Below, piece after piece: positions 15,392-23,977 of a DNA stretch of 24,657 nt (within the stretch, counting starts at the first letter, position 1; each line of letters opens with the position of its first letter). The translations under genes and the position numbers were made by a program. Below the pieces are notes generated by a model that did not search any database, had not been told where the DNA came from, and saw only the letters and a program-made list of their open reading frames with translations. Source of the stretch: Actinomycetota bacterium (GTDB taxonomy: Bacteria > Actinomycetota > Actinomycetes > Nanopelagicales > Nanopelagicaceae); the NCBI GenBank assembly GCA_947380835.1, contig CANCSL010000017.1, positions 1 to 24,657 of the forward strand. Reading direction: 5' to 3'.

Positions 15392-16468
15392 TTACGCAGT
15401 TTCGCTCACTGTTGCAGAACCCACAACCCGATCGCCATCATAAATAACTAAGCCTTGACCTGCGGCCAATCCAAAGAGTTGCTCGTCTAGTTGCACCTTG
15501 ATTTCAGAGCCGTCATGAACATAGGTGCATGCAAGCGGTTGACCATGCGCACGCACCTGCGCAAAGCCGCGATGGTGCGGACCAGCCGCTGGTGCCGGTC
15601 CGCACCAAATGGGGCGATCTCCAACAATTTTCGTGACGGCTAGTGCTTCATGTGCACCGACAACAACGGTGTTGGTCTTGGGTTCAATCTTTAATACATA
15701 ACGAGGTATTCCACCAGCAGCGGGCACGGTGAGCCCCAATCCACGTCGCTGTCCCACGGTGTACGTGTAGGCGCCCTGATGCTCGCCCAAAACTTCACCA
15801 GACTCGTCCACAATGGGTCCACTTTCGCTGCCTAATCGATCTCGCAGCCAGCCGGCGTTATCTCCCGACGGCACAAAACAGATGTCATGGCTATCCGGCT
15901 TGTTAGCAACGTAAAGTCCCCGCGCTTTGGCTTCCTTACGGGTATCAGTCTTGACGATATCTCCCAGTGGAAAGTGGGCACCGGCGAGTTGTTCAGAATT
16001 GAGGACGGCTAAAACATACGACTGATCCTTCGCGGGATCGACAGCTCGATACATCAGGCGACCTTCTGGTGTTTCTTTCATTTGGGCGTAGTGACCAGTG
16101 ACCACACCATCAAATCCCAGTGCTCGGGCGCGATCGAGCACAGCGGCAAACTTAATTTTTTCATTGCAACGCAGACATGGGTTTGGAGTTCGGCCGTTGG
16201 AGTATTCGGAGATGAAATTCTCCACGACTCCTTCGTGAAATTCTGAAGCCATATCCCAGATATAAAAAGGTATTCCAATAACGTCCGCGGCACGACGGGC
16301 ATCGTGCGAATCTTCAATGGTGCAACATCCTCGAGCGCCGGATCGATATTTCTGCGGGTTGCTGGAGAGAGCCAAGTGGACGCCAACGACCTCATGACCC
16401 ATTTCTGCAACTCGCGCCGCAGCGACTGCGGAATCGACTCCGCCACTCATGGCGGCAATAAGTTTCAT
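15392..16468 (-). CDS. mnmA: tRNA-specific 2-thiouridylase MnmA
   Basis: MnmA activates U34 of tRNA-Lys, tRNA-Glu and tRNA-Gln with ATP and adds sulfur. The PP-loop SGGVDS is at 8-13. The catalytic Cys pair is C101 (in CLRCNEKIKF) and C197 (in SHDICF), and the RGCC segment (46-49) is present. Length (358 aa) is normal. The start is ATG at 16468, with a G-rich site about 9 nt upstream and only 6 nt after the cysteine desulfurase gene. That gene is the likely sulfur donor, directly or through relay proteins not seen here. Confidence 0.97.
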   Translation of the reverse strand: MKLIAAMSGGVDSAVAAARVAEMGHEVVGVHLALSSNPQKYRSGARGCCTIEDSHDARRAADVIGIPFYIWDMASEFHEGVVENFISEYSNGRTPNPCLRCNEKIKFAAVLDRARALGFDGVVTGHYAQMKETPEGRLMYRAVDPAKDQSYVLAVLNSEQLAGAHFPLGDIVKTDTRKEAKARGLYVANKPDSHDICFVPSGDNAGWLRDRLGSESGPIVDESGEVLGEHQGAYTYTVGQRRGLGLTVPAAGGIPRYVLKIEPKTNTVVVGAHEALAVTKIVGDRPIWCGPAPAAGPHHRGFAQVRAHGQPLACTYVHDGSEIKVQLDEQLFGLAAGQGLVIYDGDRVVGSATVSETA

Positions 16469-16474
16469 AAAGTT

Positions 16475-17638
16475 TTACCCCCTGGCCAATGCTGCGCGGG
16501 CGCGATGAACGACCGATCCAATAACTTCACAGAGTTGATCTATTTCGGTCATGGTATTTGAAAAACTGAGTGAAAAACGTAGCGAAGAACGGGCATCGCG
16601 TTCGGTTATACCCATAGCGAGAAGAACGTGACTTGGTCTTGGTACGCCGGCGCTACACGCAGATCCGGTTGAACAATAAAAACCTTCAGCGTCGAGCAGG
16701 AGCAAAAGCCCATCGCTTTCAGTCCCAGGGAAGGTAATGTTGACGATCCCCGGCAACGAATGAATTTGATCGCCATTGACCGTAATATCGGGGAAAATTG
16801 TGGAGAGCGATTCAACTAAGTATTTCTTTAAGGATCGAATGTAGATCGCGCGTTCAGCCATCATGGAGGTGCTCTCTTGGGCCGCGGCTGCAAAGGAAAC
16901 GATGGAAGGAGCATTAAGAGTTCCGCTGCGGATATCGCGCTCTTGTCCCCCGCCGTGCAAAATTGGAGTGAGGTCCAATCCGCGTCGAAGGATGAGAGCC
17001 GCAACACCTAGTGGTCCGCCGATTTTGTGGGCACTGATAGTTGCCGAAGTGACGCCAAGTTGAGAAAAAGAGAAATCAACTTTTCCAAAACTTTGTACGG
17101 CATCAGTATGAACTGGAATGTCGCCGGCAATCTCCACAACTTCGGAAATGGGCTGCAGCGTTCCAGTTTCATTGTTGGAATGCATCACAGCGATAACAGC
17201 GATTTCAGAGCCACGGCGTTGGACAAAATCTTTTAAGAAGACCAGATCTATGGCGCCGGCAGAAGTAACCGGGATGAAGACAAGTTCGGCGCCTTCATGT
17301 TCTTCCAACCACTCGGCGGGGTCCAAGATGGCATGGTGTTCGATTGCGGAGATGAGAACAATTCTTCGCGCCAGATCTTCGGCACGCGCTTTCCAGTAAA
17401 AACCTTTGAGGGCAAGATTGTTGGCTTCGGTGCCGGATCCAGTAAAAATTACTTCGCTGGGATTGGCATCTAATAAACCGGCGATCCGCTCGCGTGCTTC
17501 CTCAACATCCTTACGAATGAGTCGGCCAGGTGAGTGCAGACTGGAGGCATTGCCAATTTTGGCCATCTGTTCGACCAAAGCGCTGGTGGCCGGCGCCGAA
17601 AGCGGCGTTGTGGCAGCGTGATCGAAATAGGCGGGCAT
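16475..17638 (-). CDS. Cysteine desulfurase (NifS/IscS family)
   Basis: A PLP enzyme that takes sulfur from cysteine and holds it as a persulfide for tRNA thiolation or Fe-S assembly. The 387-residue product has the N-terminal YFDHAATTP and an N(N/E)ETGT segment (155-160). The PLP lysine is K205 in SAHKIGGP, and the persulfide Cys is C328 in STGSACSAG, so the active site is intact. Adjacency to mnmA suggests a main role in tRNA 2-thiolation, as for the matching gene in other actinobacteria. The ATG at 17638 has no good ribosome-binding site. TAGACT ends 6 nt before it, suggesting a leaderless mRNA that heads the desulfurase-mnmA-ligA unit. I give no symbol because iscS and nifS cannot be told apart here. 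Confidence 0.94.
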   Translation of the reverse strand: MPAYFDHAATTPLSAPATSALVEQMAKIGNASSLHSPGRLIRKDVEEARERIAGLLDANPSEVIFTGSGTEANNLALKGFYWKARAEDLARRIVLISAIEHHAILDPAEWLEEHEGAELVFIPVTSAGAIDLVFLKDFVQRRGSEIAVIAVMHSNNETGTLQPISEVVEIAGDIPVHTDAVQSFGKVDFSFSQLGVTSATISAHKIGGPLGVAALILRRGLDLTPILHGGGQERDIRSGTLNAPSIVSFAAAAQESTSMMAERAIYIRSLKKYLVESLSTIFPDITVNGDQIHSLPGIVNITFPGTESDGLLLLLDAEGFYCSTGSACSAGVPRPSHVLLAMGITERDARSSLRFSLSFSNTMTEIDQLCEVIGSVVHRARAALARG

Positions 17639-17644
17639 TGACCC

Positions 17645-17650
17645 AGTCTA
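17645..17650 (-). promoter_or_regulatory. Putative leaderless -10 box of the cysteine desulfurase operon
   Basis: TAGACT (TANNNT) lies 6 nt before ATG 17638. It touches the outer base of the hairpin at the end of etfA, so the end of one unit and the start of the next are packed into about 40 nt. No clear -35 is visible. Confidence 0.45.
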
Positions 17651-17674
17651 AAGGTTTAGTCCGACTAAGCCTTT
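17650..17674 (-). terminator. Hairpin overlapping the etfA stop, likely etfBA terminator
   Basis: An 11-bp stem (17650-17660 with 17664-17674, one G-U pair) closes a 3-nt loop. It includes the last codon and the TAG stop of etfA. On the minus strand the stem ends in CCTTT and the downstream T-run is short, so termination may be partial. The plus-strand side has five T but no plus-strand gene is nearby. Confidence 0.55.
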
Positions 17675-18621
17675 TTGAGTTGGATTTCGGCAGTGGCCTG
17701 TGGCAAGACGGCGAAGAGATCGCCCACTATGCCCAAATCGGCCAAGTCGAAGATGGGGGCATCGGGGTCTTTGTTAATAGCCACGATCACTTTGCTGGTC
17801 TGCATGCCGGCACGATGTTGAATTGCTCCAGAAATACCGCAGGCGACATAGAGCGATGGGCTGACGGTCTTGCCGGTCTGCCCTACCTGATGTGAGTGTG
17901 GATACCAACCGGCATCAGTTGCAGCCCGCGATGCACCAACGGCAGCACCCAAAACATCAGCCAGAGCCTCGACAGGTGCAAAATCACCGTTTGTCCCGCG
18001 GCCACCCGAAACAATGATGGAGGCTTCTGTTAACTCGGGACGTCCTCCGGAAATGGCCTCTGTTACCGAGACAACTTTGTCGCCCAAGCGACTGGCATCG
18101 AAATCAGATTCGACAACTTTAACCTCAGTGAGAGTTGGTGTCGTAGCCGAAGATTCAATTTCCACGGAATTGGAACGCAAGGTAATAATCGGAGTTCCGT
18201 GACCTACCTTCGAATGCACCGTTGTTGAGCCACCAAAAATAGATTGAGTAGCAACCAGCGCGGCATCGATATCGATCGCATCCGTAATAATTCCGGAGTT
18301 GGTGCGAACGGCTACCCGAGCTGCAATTTCTTTGCCACGAGCAGTCGAAGTGATCAGAAGCGCCGCCGGAGATCTATCAGTTACAAGTTGAGCGATTGCT
18401 TGCGCAGAAGCGCCGGCCGAATACTTGTCGAAATTAATTCCGGAGATTGAAATTATTTCTGAGATACCTAAGTCGGAAAGTTGAGTGGTGAGAACGGCAA
18501 GATCTCCGCCCAACACCAAAGCTGATACATCTCCTATGCGTCTTGCAAAAGTAGCTAGTTCACCAACTGGATGGGCAACCTTGCCGTGTGTATGGTCGAC
18601 GAGAATAAATACTTGGCTCAA
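17665..18621 (-). CDS. etfA: Electron transfer flavoprotein, alpha subunit
   Basis: The alpha subunit binds FAD and passes electrons from acyl-CoA and related dehydrogenases to the quinone pool through ETF dehydrogenase. The 318-residue product has an N-terminal alpha/beta domain and a C-terminal FAD domain with SGGRG (205-209), GQTGKTVSP (247-255), GISGAIQH (262-269) and INKDPDAPIF (282-291), all intact. Its ATG at 18621 overlaps the etfB stop by 4 nt (ATGA), so the two subunits are translated together. Confidence 0.97.
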   Translation of the reverse strand: MSQVFILVDHTHGKVAHPVGELATFARRIGDVSALVLGGDLAVLTTQLSDLGISEIISISGINFDKYSAGASAQAIAQLVTDRSPAALLITSTARGKEIAARVAVRTNSGIITDAIDIDAALVATQSIFGGSTTVHSKVGHGTPIITLRSNSVEIESSATTPTLTEVKVVESDFDASRLGDKVVSVTEAISGGRPELTEASIIVSGGRGTNGDFAPVEALADVLGAAVGASRAATDAGWYPHSHQVGQTGKTVSPSLYVACGISGAIQHRAGMQTSKVIVAINKDPDAPIFDLADLGIVGDLFAVLPQATAEIQLKKA

Positions 18622-19427
18622 ATCATTCTCTTCTCTGCTAAGAAATCGGCAAAGACTTTGCCACCATTGCCCTCATCAACAACTTTAATTCCAGCTGCTC
18701 TGGCGGCTCGTTCCTTTGCATCATTAACGGTGCTCCAGGCGGAGCCAATTCCAACACTCTGGGGATTAACTCCAAGATCTGAAAGTGATGGAGTCGCGAT
18801 GGATTTCTTTTTCGAAGCCATAATTCCTTTGAAAGATGGATAGCGGGGTTCATTAATCTTTTCGATAACGCTCACGACCGCGGGAAGAGTGGCTTCCATA
18901 TTTTCGATTCCGGCATCTGTCGTACGAGCAACCGATATTTTTGAGGTCGCCACATCAACTTCAAGTGATCCAGCAAAGGTCAATTGGGCGAGATTGAGAC
19001 GTTCGGCCAACATCGCAGGAACAACACTCATGCGGGCGTCAGTAGATTCGGTGCCACAGAGAACGAGATCAAATTTCTCGCGCACAATGATTTTGGAAAG
19101 CACCAAAGAAGTGGCGAGCGCATCAGATCCAGCAAGGGCTGGGTCAGAAATCAGAATCGCATCATCGGCGCCCATCGACAACGCTTTGCGAATGGCTTCG
19201 GTGGCTCGATCTGGCCCCATAGAAATGATGGTGACCGTATGGCCGCTTCCTTCGCCAGCTTCGCCCGTCGGTGAGTGCTTTTCGACCAAGCGCAGCGCCT
19301 CTTCAACGGCGTACTCATCTAGGTCATTGAGAACGGCATCTACTCCGGCGCGATCCAGCAAGCCACCGGACATCTTCTTCTCTGCCCACGAATCTGGGAC
19401 CTGCTTTACACAGACGGCGATCTTCAT
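18618..19427 (-). CDS. etfB: Electron transfer flavoprotein, beta subunit
   Basis: The beta subunit pairs with EtfA and carries the AMP or second nucleotide site. The 269-residue product begins MKIAVCVKQVPDSWAEK. It has NDLDEYAVEEALRL (34-47), CGTESTD (124-130) and the ETF-beta signature region ending LPAVVSVIEKINEPRYPS (181-198). There is a good ribosome-binding site, GGAGAG, just before ATG 19427. It is the first gene of the long minus-strand series and is divergent from glgX. No acyl-CoA dehydrogenase lies next to it in the window. Confidence 0.97.
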   Translation of the reverse strand: MKIAVCVKQVPDSWAEKKMSGGLLDRAGVDAVLNDLDEYAVEEALRLVEKHSPTGEAGEGSGHTVTIISMGPDRATEAIRKALSMGADDAILISDPALAGSDALATSLVLSKIIVREKFDLVLCGTESTDARMSVVPAMLAERLNLAQLTFAGSLEVDVATSKISVARTTDAGIENMEATLPAVVSVIEKINEPRYPSFKGIMASKKKSIATPSLSDLGVNPQSVGIGSAWSTVNDAKERAARAAGIKVVDEGNGGKVFADFLAEKRMI

Positions 19428-19445
19428 AATCTCTCCATGGTCGTT

Positions 19446-19475
19446 ATGTTACTGGTGAGTAGAAAGATAAACCAA
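19446..19475 (-). promoter_or_regulatory. Possible etfBA promoter
   Basis: TTGGTT (19475-19470) and TAACAT (19451-19446) are spaced by 18 nt on the minus strand, 19 nt before the etfB ATG, in the 112-nt gap that divides the minus and plus series. The transcript would carry a short leader with the GGAGAG site. Confidence 0.45.
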
Positions 19476-19527
19476 CATTTTCAAGACGGGTATTAGACCA
19501 TTTTGCCTCCCTGTAACAGAAGGCGAT

Positions 19528-19533
19528 TAAGGT
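19528..19533 (+). promoter_or_regulatory. Putative leaderless -10 box of glgX
   Basis: TAAGGT ends 6 nt before GTG 19540. A TTGCCT lies 19 nt upstream (19503-19508) as a possible -35. This favours GTG 19540 over the in-frame GTG 19534. The AAGG inside the box could also act as a ribosome-binding site 7 nt from 19540, giving the same start. Confidence 0.45.
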
Positions 19534-19539
19534 GTGTGC

Positions 19540-21651
19540 GTGAAACCCGCCGATCCACGTTATCTCGGGGCAACTCTGACCGAGGGCGGCGCTAATTTCG
19601 CATTATGGGCCGCCGCAGCTGACGCAGTCGAGGTCTGCCTCTTCACCGAGGTAAATGGCAAAACCATGGAGACGCGCTTTGCCCTTAGCCATAGGGATGG
19701 GCCGATTTTCCACGGGTATTTGGCTGGAGTTCGTGCTGGACAGAAATATGGCTTTCGAGTGTACGGACCATGGCGCCCGGAAGAAGGCTGGCGCTTTAAC
19801 TCCCACAAGCTCCTCATCGATCCCTATGCCCATCTACTCGAAGGTGAGCTCACCTACGCTGCTGAAATTTATGGCCACCAAGCCGTGGATCATTCCGGAA
19901 AAGGCGATCTCTCCAAACGCAGCGACTCCGATAGCGCGGGATTAGTCCCGTATTCGGTGGTCACGGGTTATGGCCATTCCCATCCACATCGTCTCAACAC
20001 GCCCTGGTCTAAGACTGTGATTTACGAAGCCCATGTTCGTGGGCTCACTGAATTCAATTCAGAAATTCCAGAGGAAGAACGCGGAACTTATAAGGCGCTC
20101 GGACATCACAGCACAATCGACTATTTAAAGAAGCTGGGTATTACGGCCCTTGAACTTCTGCCTATTCACCATTTTGTTACTGAGCCCGCGATTGCTGACC
20201 GTGGCCGAGATAATTTTTGGGGCTACAACGCGCTCGCCTTTAGCGCCCCTCACCGTAAGTACGCCGCGACGCAAGACCCAATCGCCGAACTTCGCGAGGC
20301 GGTATCGGCACTCCATAAAGCCGGAATTGAAGTCATTCTTGATGTGGTCTACAACCACACTGCCGAAGGTGGACATGGCGGCCCCACGCTCTCATTCCGC
20401 GGAATTGATAGCAAGACTTTCTATCGGCGTATTAAGGGCGATCTTTACGATGATGTCACGGGGTGCGGAAATACCGTTGATGCCAGGCGCCCCTTTGTAG
20501 TTCGAATGATTATTGATTCCTTGCACTGGTGGAGCGAAGTTATCGGAGTCGATGGTTTCCGTTTTGATCTAGCATCAGCGCTTTCTCGAAATGACTATGG
20601 AATAGACACTACGGGACCACTTTTTTCTGCCATTGCCAGCGATCCAATTCTGCGCGAGCGAAAATTAATCGCAGAGCCGTGGGACGTGGCTGGTTATGCG
20701 TTAGGCGATTTTCCTCACCCGTGGCGCGAATGGAACGATCACTATCGTGATTCGCTGCGACAGTTTTGGCTGGCAGACCCTGCCCGCGGATTCAGCGAAG
20801 GTGTCGGCGATTTAGCATCGCGCCTGAGCGGCTCTCACGACATCTTTTATTTCCGAGGCCCCACATCAAGTATCAATTTCATTACATCTCACGATGGTTT
20901 CACTCTCGCCGATCTCGTCAGTTATGAAAATAAACATAACGAACCAAATCAAGAATTTAACCGAGATGGCAGCGCATCTAATCGTTCCTGGAATTTAGGA
21001 GTAGAAGGACCAAGCAAAGATCCGCAAGTAAACGAATTACGTATCAGGCTGCAAAAGTCGATGTTGGCCTCATTGTTGCTCTCATCCGGTGTCCCCATGC
21101 TGACTATGGGAGATGAGGTAGGTAGATCTCAAAATGGTTCCAATAATGCTTACTCGCTACCGGCAAATGGAGATGTCCTCTCCCCTGCGGCATTTAATGG
21201 TGGTTGGGCTCTCAATTGGTCCCCCAATGAAGTTCAGAGCGATCTATTAGAAGCAACACGAAATCTCATTTCGATGCGACGAAATTACTTATCAGATGTC
21301 GTCCGCGAATTTTTTACCGGTCAAATGGACTTAGGAACTAGCCGTAAAGATCTGGCTTGGTTCCGACGCAATGGCGAAGAAATGACCGATGCCAATTGGC
21401 ATCAAGGCGATCGCAGCTACCTCAGCATGTATGTCGAAGCATCGGCGAATCACGCCCTTCTTATTATTTTAAATGCCTCTACCCACGAAAATGATTTCAC
21501 TTTGCCCATCGAAAAATGGGGCGCTTTGTACCGATCTATTTTTGACTCATCCGAAGAGATTGCAACTTTTGAGCCCCGAATTGCAAAACCATCGGATACA
21601 ACGGTCCTTGCTCCGCACAGTGTGCAGATTTGGTTAGTTAATCGCACCTAA
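19540..21651 (+). CDS. glgX: Glycogen debranching enzyme GlgX (isoamylase type, GH13)
   Basis: Hydrolyses alpha-1,6 branches of glycogen limit dextrins. Counted from GTG 19540 (703 aa): an N-terminal carbohydrate-binding CBM48-like domain (about 5-95), then the GH13 barrel with DVVYNHT (268-274), GFRFD with nucleophile D343, AEPWD with acid/base E379, and SHDGF with D452. The HNEPNQEFNRDG segment and the all-beta C-terminal domain follow. All catalytic residues are present and length is normal. An in-frame GTG at 19534 adds two residues. It implies that the organism stores glycogen or a related glucan. No other glycogen gene is adjacent. Confidence 0.95.
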   Translation: MKPADPRYLGATLTEGGANFALWAAAADAVEVCLFTEVNGKTMETRFALSHRDGPIFHGYLAGVRAGQKYGFRVYGPWRPEEGWRFNSHKLLIDPYAHLLEGELTYAAEIYGHQAVDHSGKGDLSKRSDSDSAGLVPYSVVTGYGHSHPHRLNTPWSKTVIYEAHVRGLTEFNSEIPEEERGTYKALGHHSTIDYLKKLGITALELLPIHHFVTEPAIADRGRDNFWGYNALAFSAPHRKYAATQDPIAELREAVSALHKAGIEVILDVVYNHTAEGGHGGPTLSFRGIDSKTFYRRIKGDLYDDVTGCGNTVDARRPFVVRMIIDSLHWWSEVIGVDGFRFDLASALSRNDYGIDTTGPLFSAIASDPILRERKLIAEPWDVAGYALGDFPHPWREWNDHYRDSLRQFWLADPARGFSEGVGDLASRLSGSHDIFYFRGPTSSINFITSHDGFTLADLVSYENKHNEPNQEFNRDGSASNRSWNLGVEGPSKDPQVNELRIRLQKSMLASLLLSSGVPMLTMGDEVGRSQNGSNNAYSLPANGDVLSPAAFNGGWALNWSPNEVQSDLLEATRNLISMRRNYLSDVVREFFTGQMDLGTSRKDLAWFRRNGEEMTDANWHQGDRSYLSMYVEASANHALLIILNASTHENDFTLPIEKWGALYRSIFDSSEEIATFEPRIAKPSDTTVLAPHSVQIWLVNRT

Positions 21652-21678
21652 TACTCGGCAGTAACCGATTTTCCGACC

Positions 21679-21684
21679 TAAACT
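21679..21684 (+). promoter_or_regulatory. Putative leaderless -10 box of the fab cluster
   Basis: TAAACT ends 6 nt before the fabD GTG, in the 39-nt gap after glgX. A TCGGCA (21655-21660) lies 18 nt upstream as a possible -35. No Shine-Dalgarno is present at this start, which fits a leaderless mRNA. Confidence 0.5.
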
Positions 21685-21690
21685 CTTGGC

Positions 21691-22614
21691 GTGCTAGCAA
21701 TCGTGGCGCCTGGACAAGGTTCACAAGTCCCAGGCTTTCTCCTTCCGTGGCTCGAGGACTCTCAAAGTTCTAGCTTTATTGACCACTGGTCTTCCATTAT
21801 TGATCTCGATGTTCGAGCCCTGGGTTCGACTGCTGATGCCGATGAAATCCGAGAAACATCCAATGCTCAACCGCTTTTAGTTGCAGCTGGATTGATCGCC
21901 TTTGCTCGGCTGAGATCCGAATTTAATTTTGAAGTTTCGGCCTTTGCTGGCCACTCGGTTGGAGAAATTACTGCCCTTGGCTCCGCTGGCGTTTTGGATT
22001 TCGATTCGGCGATGAAATTGGTTCGCTTGCGTGGTTCTGAAATGTCCAAAGCCGCGATGGGGTCCAACACTTCCATGGCGGCAGTTCTTGGCGGCGAGCG
22101 CGATGTCGTTGTTGCTCATTTGGCCGCTTTAGATCTGACTGCCGCAAATGAAAATGGCGCTGGTCAAATAGTCGCAGCCGGGACAGCCGCCCAGCTTGCA
22201 CTGTTATCGGAAAATCCTCCCGCCGGCTCCCGAGTTCGACCTCTGGCTGTCTCTGGCGCATTCCACACATCCGTTATGGCTCCTGCCGTGCCGGTTCTTC
22301 GCGATCTTGCCTCCCAACTCCACACATCAGATTCCACGGTTGCAGTACTTTCCAATAAAGATGGTGCATCTCTGAGCGATGGCCGCGAGCTGCTCGATCG
22401 CATTGTTGGCCAGATCGCCGGCCCCGTTCGCTGGGATCTCTGTATGCAACAACTTTCCGCGCTGGGAATTACTGGCGTTCTTGAACTACCCCCAGCCGGA
22501 ACTCTGGTCGGATTGATCAAGCGCGCAGCCCCAGATATCGAAACCTTTGCCCTGAAATCCCCAGATGATCTCGCTAGCGCTCAGGAATTTATCGCACATC
22601 ACGGAGGCAAATAA
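21691..22614 (+). CDS. fabD: Malonyl-CoA:ACP transacylase
   Basis: FabD moves malonyl from CoA to acyl carrier protein for type II fatty acid synthesis. The 307-residue product has GQGSQ (8-12), the nucleophile S89 in GHSVGE (87-92), and H192 in GAFHTSVM, so the Ser-His dyad is complete. The start is GTG at 21691, directly after a TAAACT box. It is the first gene of fabD-fabH-acpP-fabF. Its TAA overlaps the fabH ATG by one base. Confidence 0.96.
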   Translation: MLAIVAPGQGSQVPGFLLPWLEDSQSSSFIDHWSSIIDLDVRALGSTADADEIRETSNAQPLLVAAGLIAFARLRSEFNFEVSAFAGHSVGEITALGSAGVLDFDSAMKLVRLRGSEMSKAAMGSNTSMAAVLGGERDVVVAHLAALDLTAANENGAGQIVAAGTAAQLALLSENPPAGSRVRPLAVSGAFHTSVMAPAVPVLRDLASQLHTSDSTVAVLSNKDGASLSDGRELLDRIVGQIAGPVRWDLCMQQLSALGITGVLELPPAGTLVGLIKRAAPDIETFALKSPDDLASAQEFIAHHGGK

Positions 22615-23636
22615 TGGCTTTACATTTTGATACTTCGGTGCGCAATTCCCGCATTCTCTCGGTTGGCGCATATCGTCCCGCCCGAGTAGTTCCTAATTCC
22701 GAGATTGTTGACCGCATCGAATCTAGTGACGAGTGGATTCGTCAACGTACCGGTATCGAAACCAGGCACATTGCCTCTGCGGATGAATCTTTGATTGACA
22801 TGGCCGAAGCGGCAGCAATTATTGCCTTGCGCCGAGCAGGCATCACTATGGATCAGGTTAGCGCCGTCATTTTCGCGACCATTACCTACCCTTATCAGGC
22901 GCCCTCCGCTGCCACCGAACTCATTGTGCGTTTGGGCAACCCTAAGGCTGCGGCTTTTGATATTTCTGCCGCGTGCGCAGGTTTTTGTTATGGCGTCGCC
23001 CTGGCCAATGATCTGGTCCGCGCCAAGACTTCAGATTACGTATTAGTTATTGGTGGCGAAAAACTTTCCGACTTCACCAATCCAGATGATCGTGCAACCG
23101 CATTCATCTTTGCTGATGGTGCTGGTGCAGTGGTGATTGGGCCATCTGATGAGCCACGAATCGGACCTACTATTTGGGGGGCTTCGGCGGAATCGCGCGA
23201 TGCCATCTTGATGCAACCCTCATGGCTTGAGTACAAGGATTCAGATACTCGAGATTCTGCGACTTGGCCAGATATCGCCCAACAAGGTCAGACCGTCTTT
23301 CGCTGGGCAGTTTATGAGATGGCTCCAATTGGGTTGAAGGCAATTGCTGCTGCTGGACTCCAACCTGAAGATCTGGCGGCATTTATCCCCCATCAGGCCA
23401 ATGAGCGCATTATTGACTCGCTCGCCCGATCCATGAAATTACCGGAGAGTGTCCAGATCGCCCGCGATATCCGGACGACCGGAAATACCTCTGCCGCGTC
23501 AGTACCCCTAGCTATGGATGCGTTGCTTTCCTCACAACCAGAACTCCACGGTAAGAATGCTCTCCTTATAGGCTTTGGCGCAGGGCTCGTGTATGCAGGA
23601 CAAGTAGTTGAACTGCCACCACTTCCAGCAAAGTAA
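22614..23636 (+). CDS. fabH: 3-oxoacyl-ACP synthase III (FabH)
   Basis: Starts fatty acid chains by condensing an acyl-CoA primer with malonyl-ACP. The 340-residue product keeps the catalytic triad: C121 in SAACAGF, H260 in IPHQANERI and N291 in GNTSAAS. ATG 22614 follows GGAGG (22603-22607) and overlaps the fabD stop in TAATG, so translation is coupled. FabH of actinobacteria often accepts branched primers, but primer choice cannot be read here. Confidence 0.97.
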   Translation: MALHFDTSVRNSRILSVGAYRPARVVPNSEIVDRIESSDEWIRQRTGIETRHIASADESLIDMAEAAAIIALRRAGITMDQVSAVIFATITYPYQAPSAATELIVRLGNPKAAAFDISAACAGFCYGVALANDLVRAKTSDYVLVIGGEKLSDFTNPDDRATAFIFADGAGAVVIGPSDEPRIGPTIWGASAESRDAILMQPSWLEYKDSDTRDSATWPDIAQQGQTVFRWAVYEMAPIGLKAIAAAGLQPEDLAAFIPHQANERIIDSLARSMKLPESVQIARDIRTTGNTSAASVPLAMDALLSSQPELHGKNALLIGFGAGLVYAGQVVELPPLPAK

Positions 23637-23687
23637 ATTTACCCGCTAACGAAGATAAAAAATGAAACCGAAAAGAGGACGAAGAAT

Positions 23688-23936
23688 ATGGCACTAACAG
23701 TTGATGAAGTACTAGCAGGAATCAAGGAAATCGTTGTTGAAGTTGCTGGCATCTCTGCAGATGACATCGCAATGGACAAGAAGTTCACTGACGATCTAGA
23801 TGTTGATTCACTCAGCATGGTCGAGGTTGTCGTCGCTGCAGAAGAGCGCTTTGGCGTCAAGATTCCTGATGAAGAAGTAACCAACATGGCAACAGTTGGA
23901 GACGCAGTCAACTTCATCGTTGGCGCTTCTAAGTAA
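23688..23936 (+). CDS. acpP: Acyl carrier protein
   Basis: An acidic 82-residue carrier protein with the phosphopantetheine site S41 in DVDSLSMVE, typical four-helix layout, and a normal C-terminus. GAGG lies about 9 nt before the ATG. It is the third gene of the fatty acid cluster, 51 nt after fabH and 41 nt before fabF, and it carries the growing acyl chain between the other products of this cluster. Confidence 0.97.
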   Translation: MALTVDEVLAGIKEIVVEVAGISADDIAMDKKFTDDLDVDSLSMVEVVVAAEERFGVKIPDEEVTNMATVGDAVNFIVGASK

Positions 23937-23977
23937 TTTAGGGCAATTCTCGTACCTTCGAAAGAGGAAACTTCACG

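Noticed and set aside
18889..19458. 189-residue plus-strand ORF opposite etfB
   Set aside because: It is antisense to a full, well-conserved etfB, has no recognisable motif, and its Ser/Ala-rich composition is that of a shadow frame.
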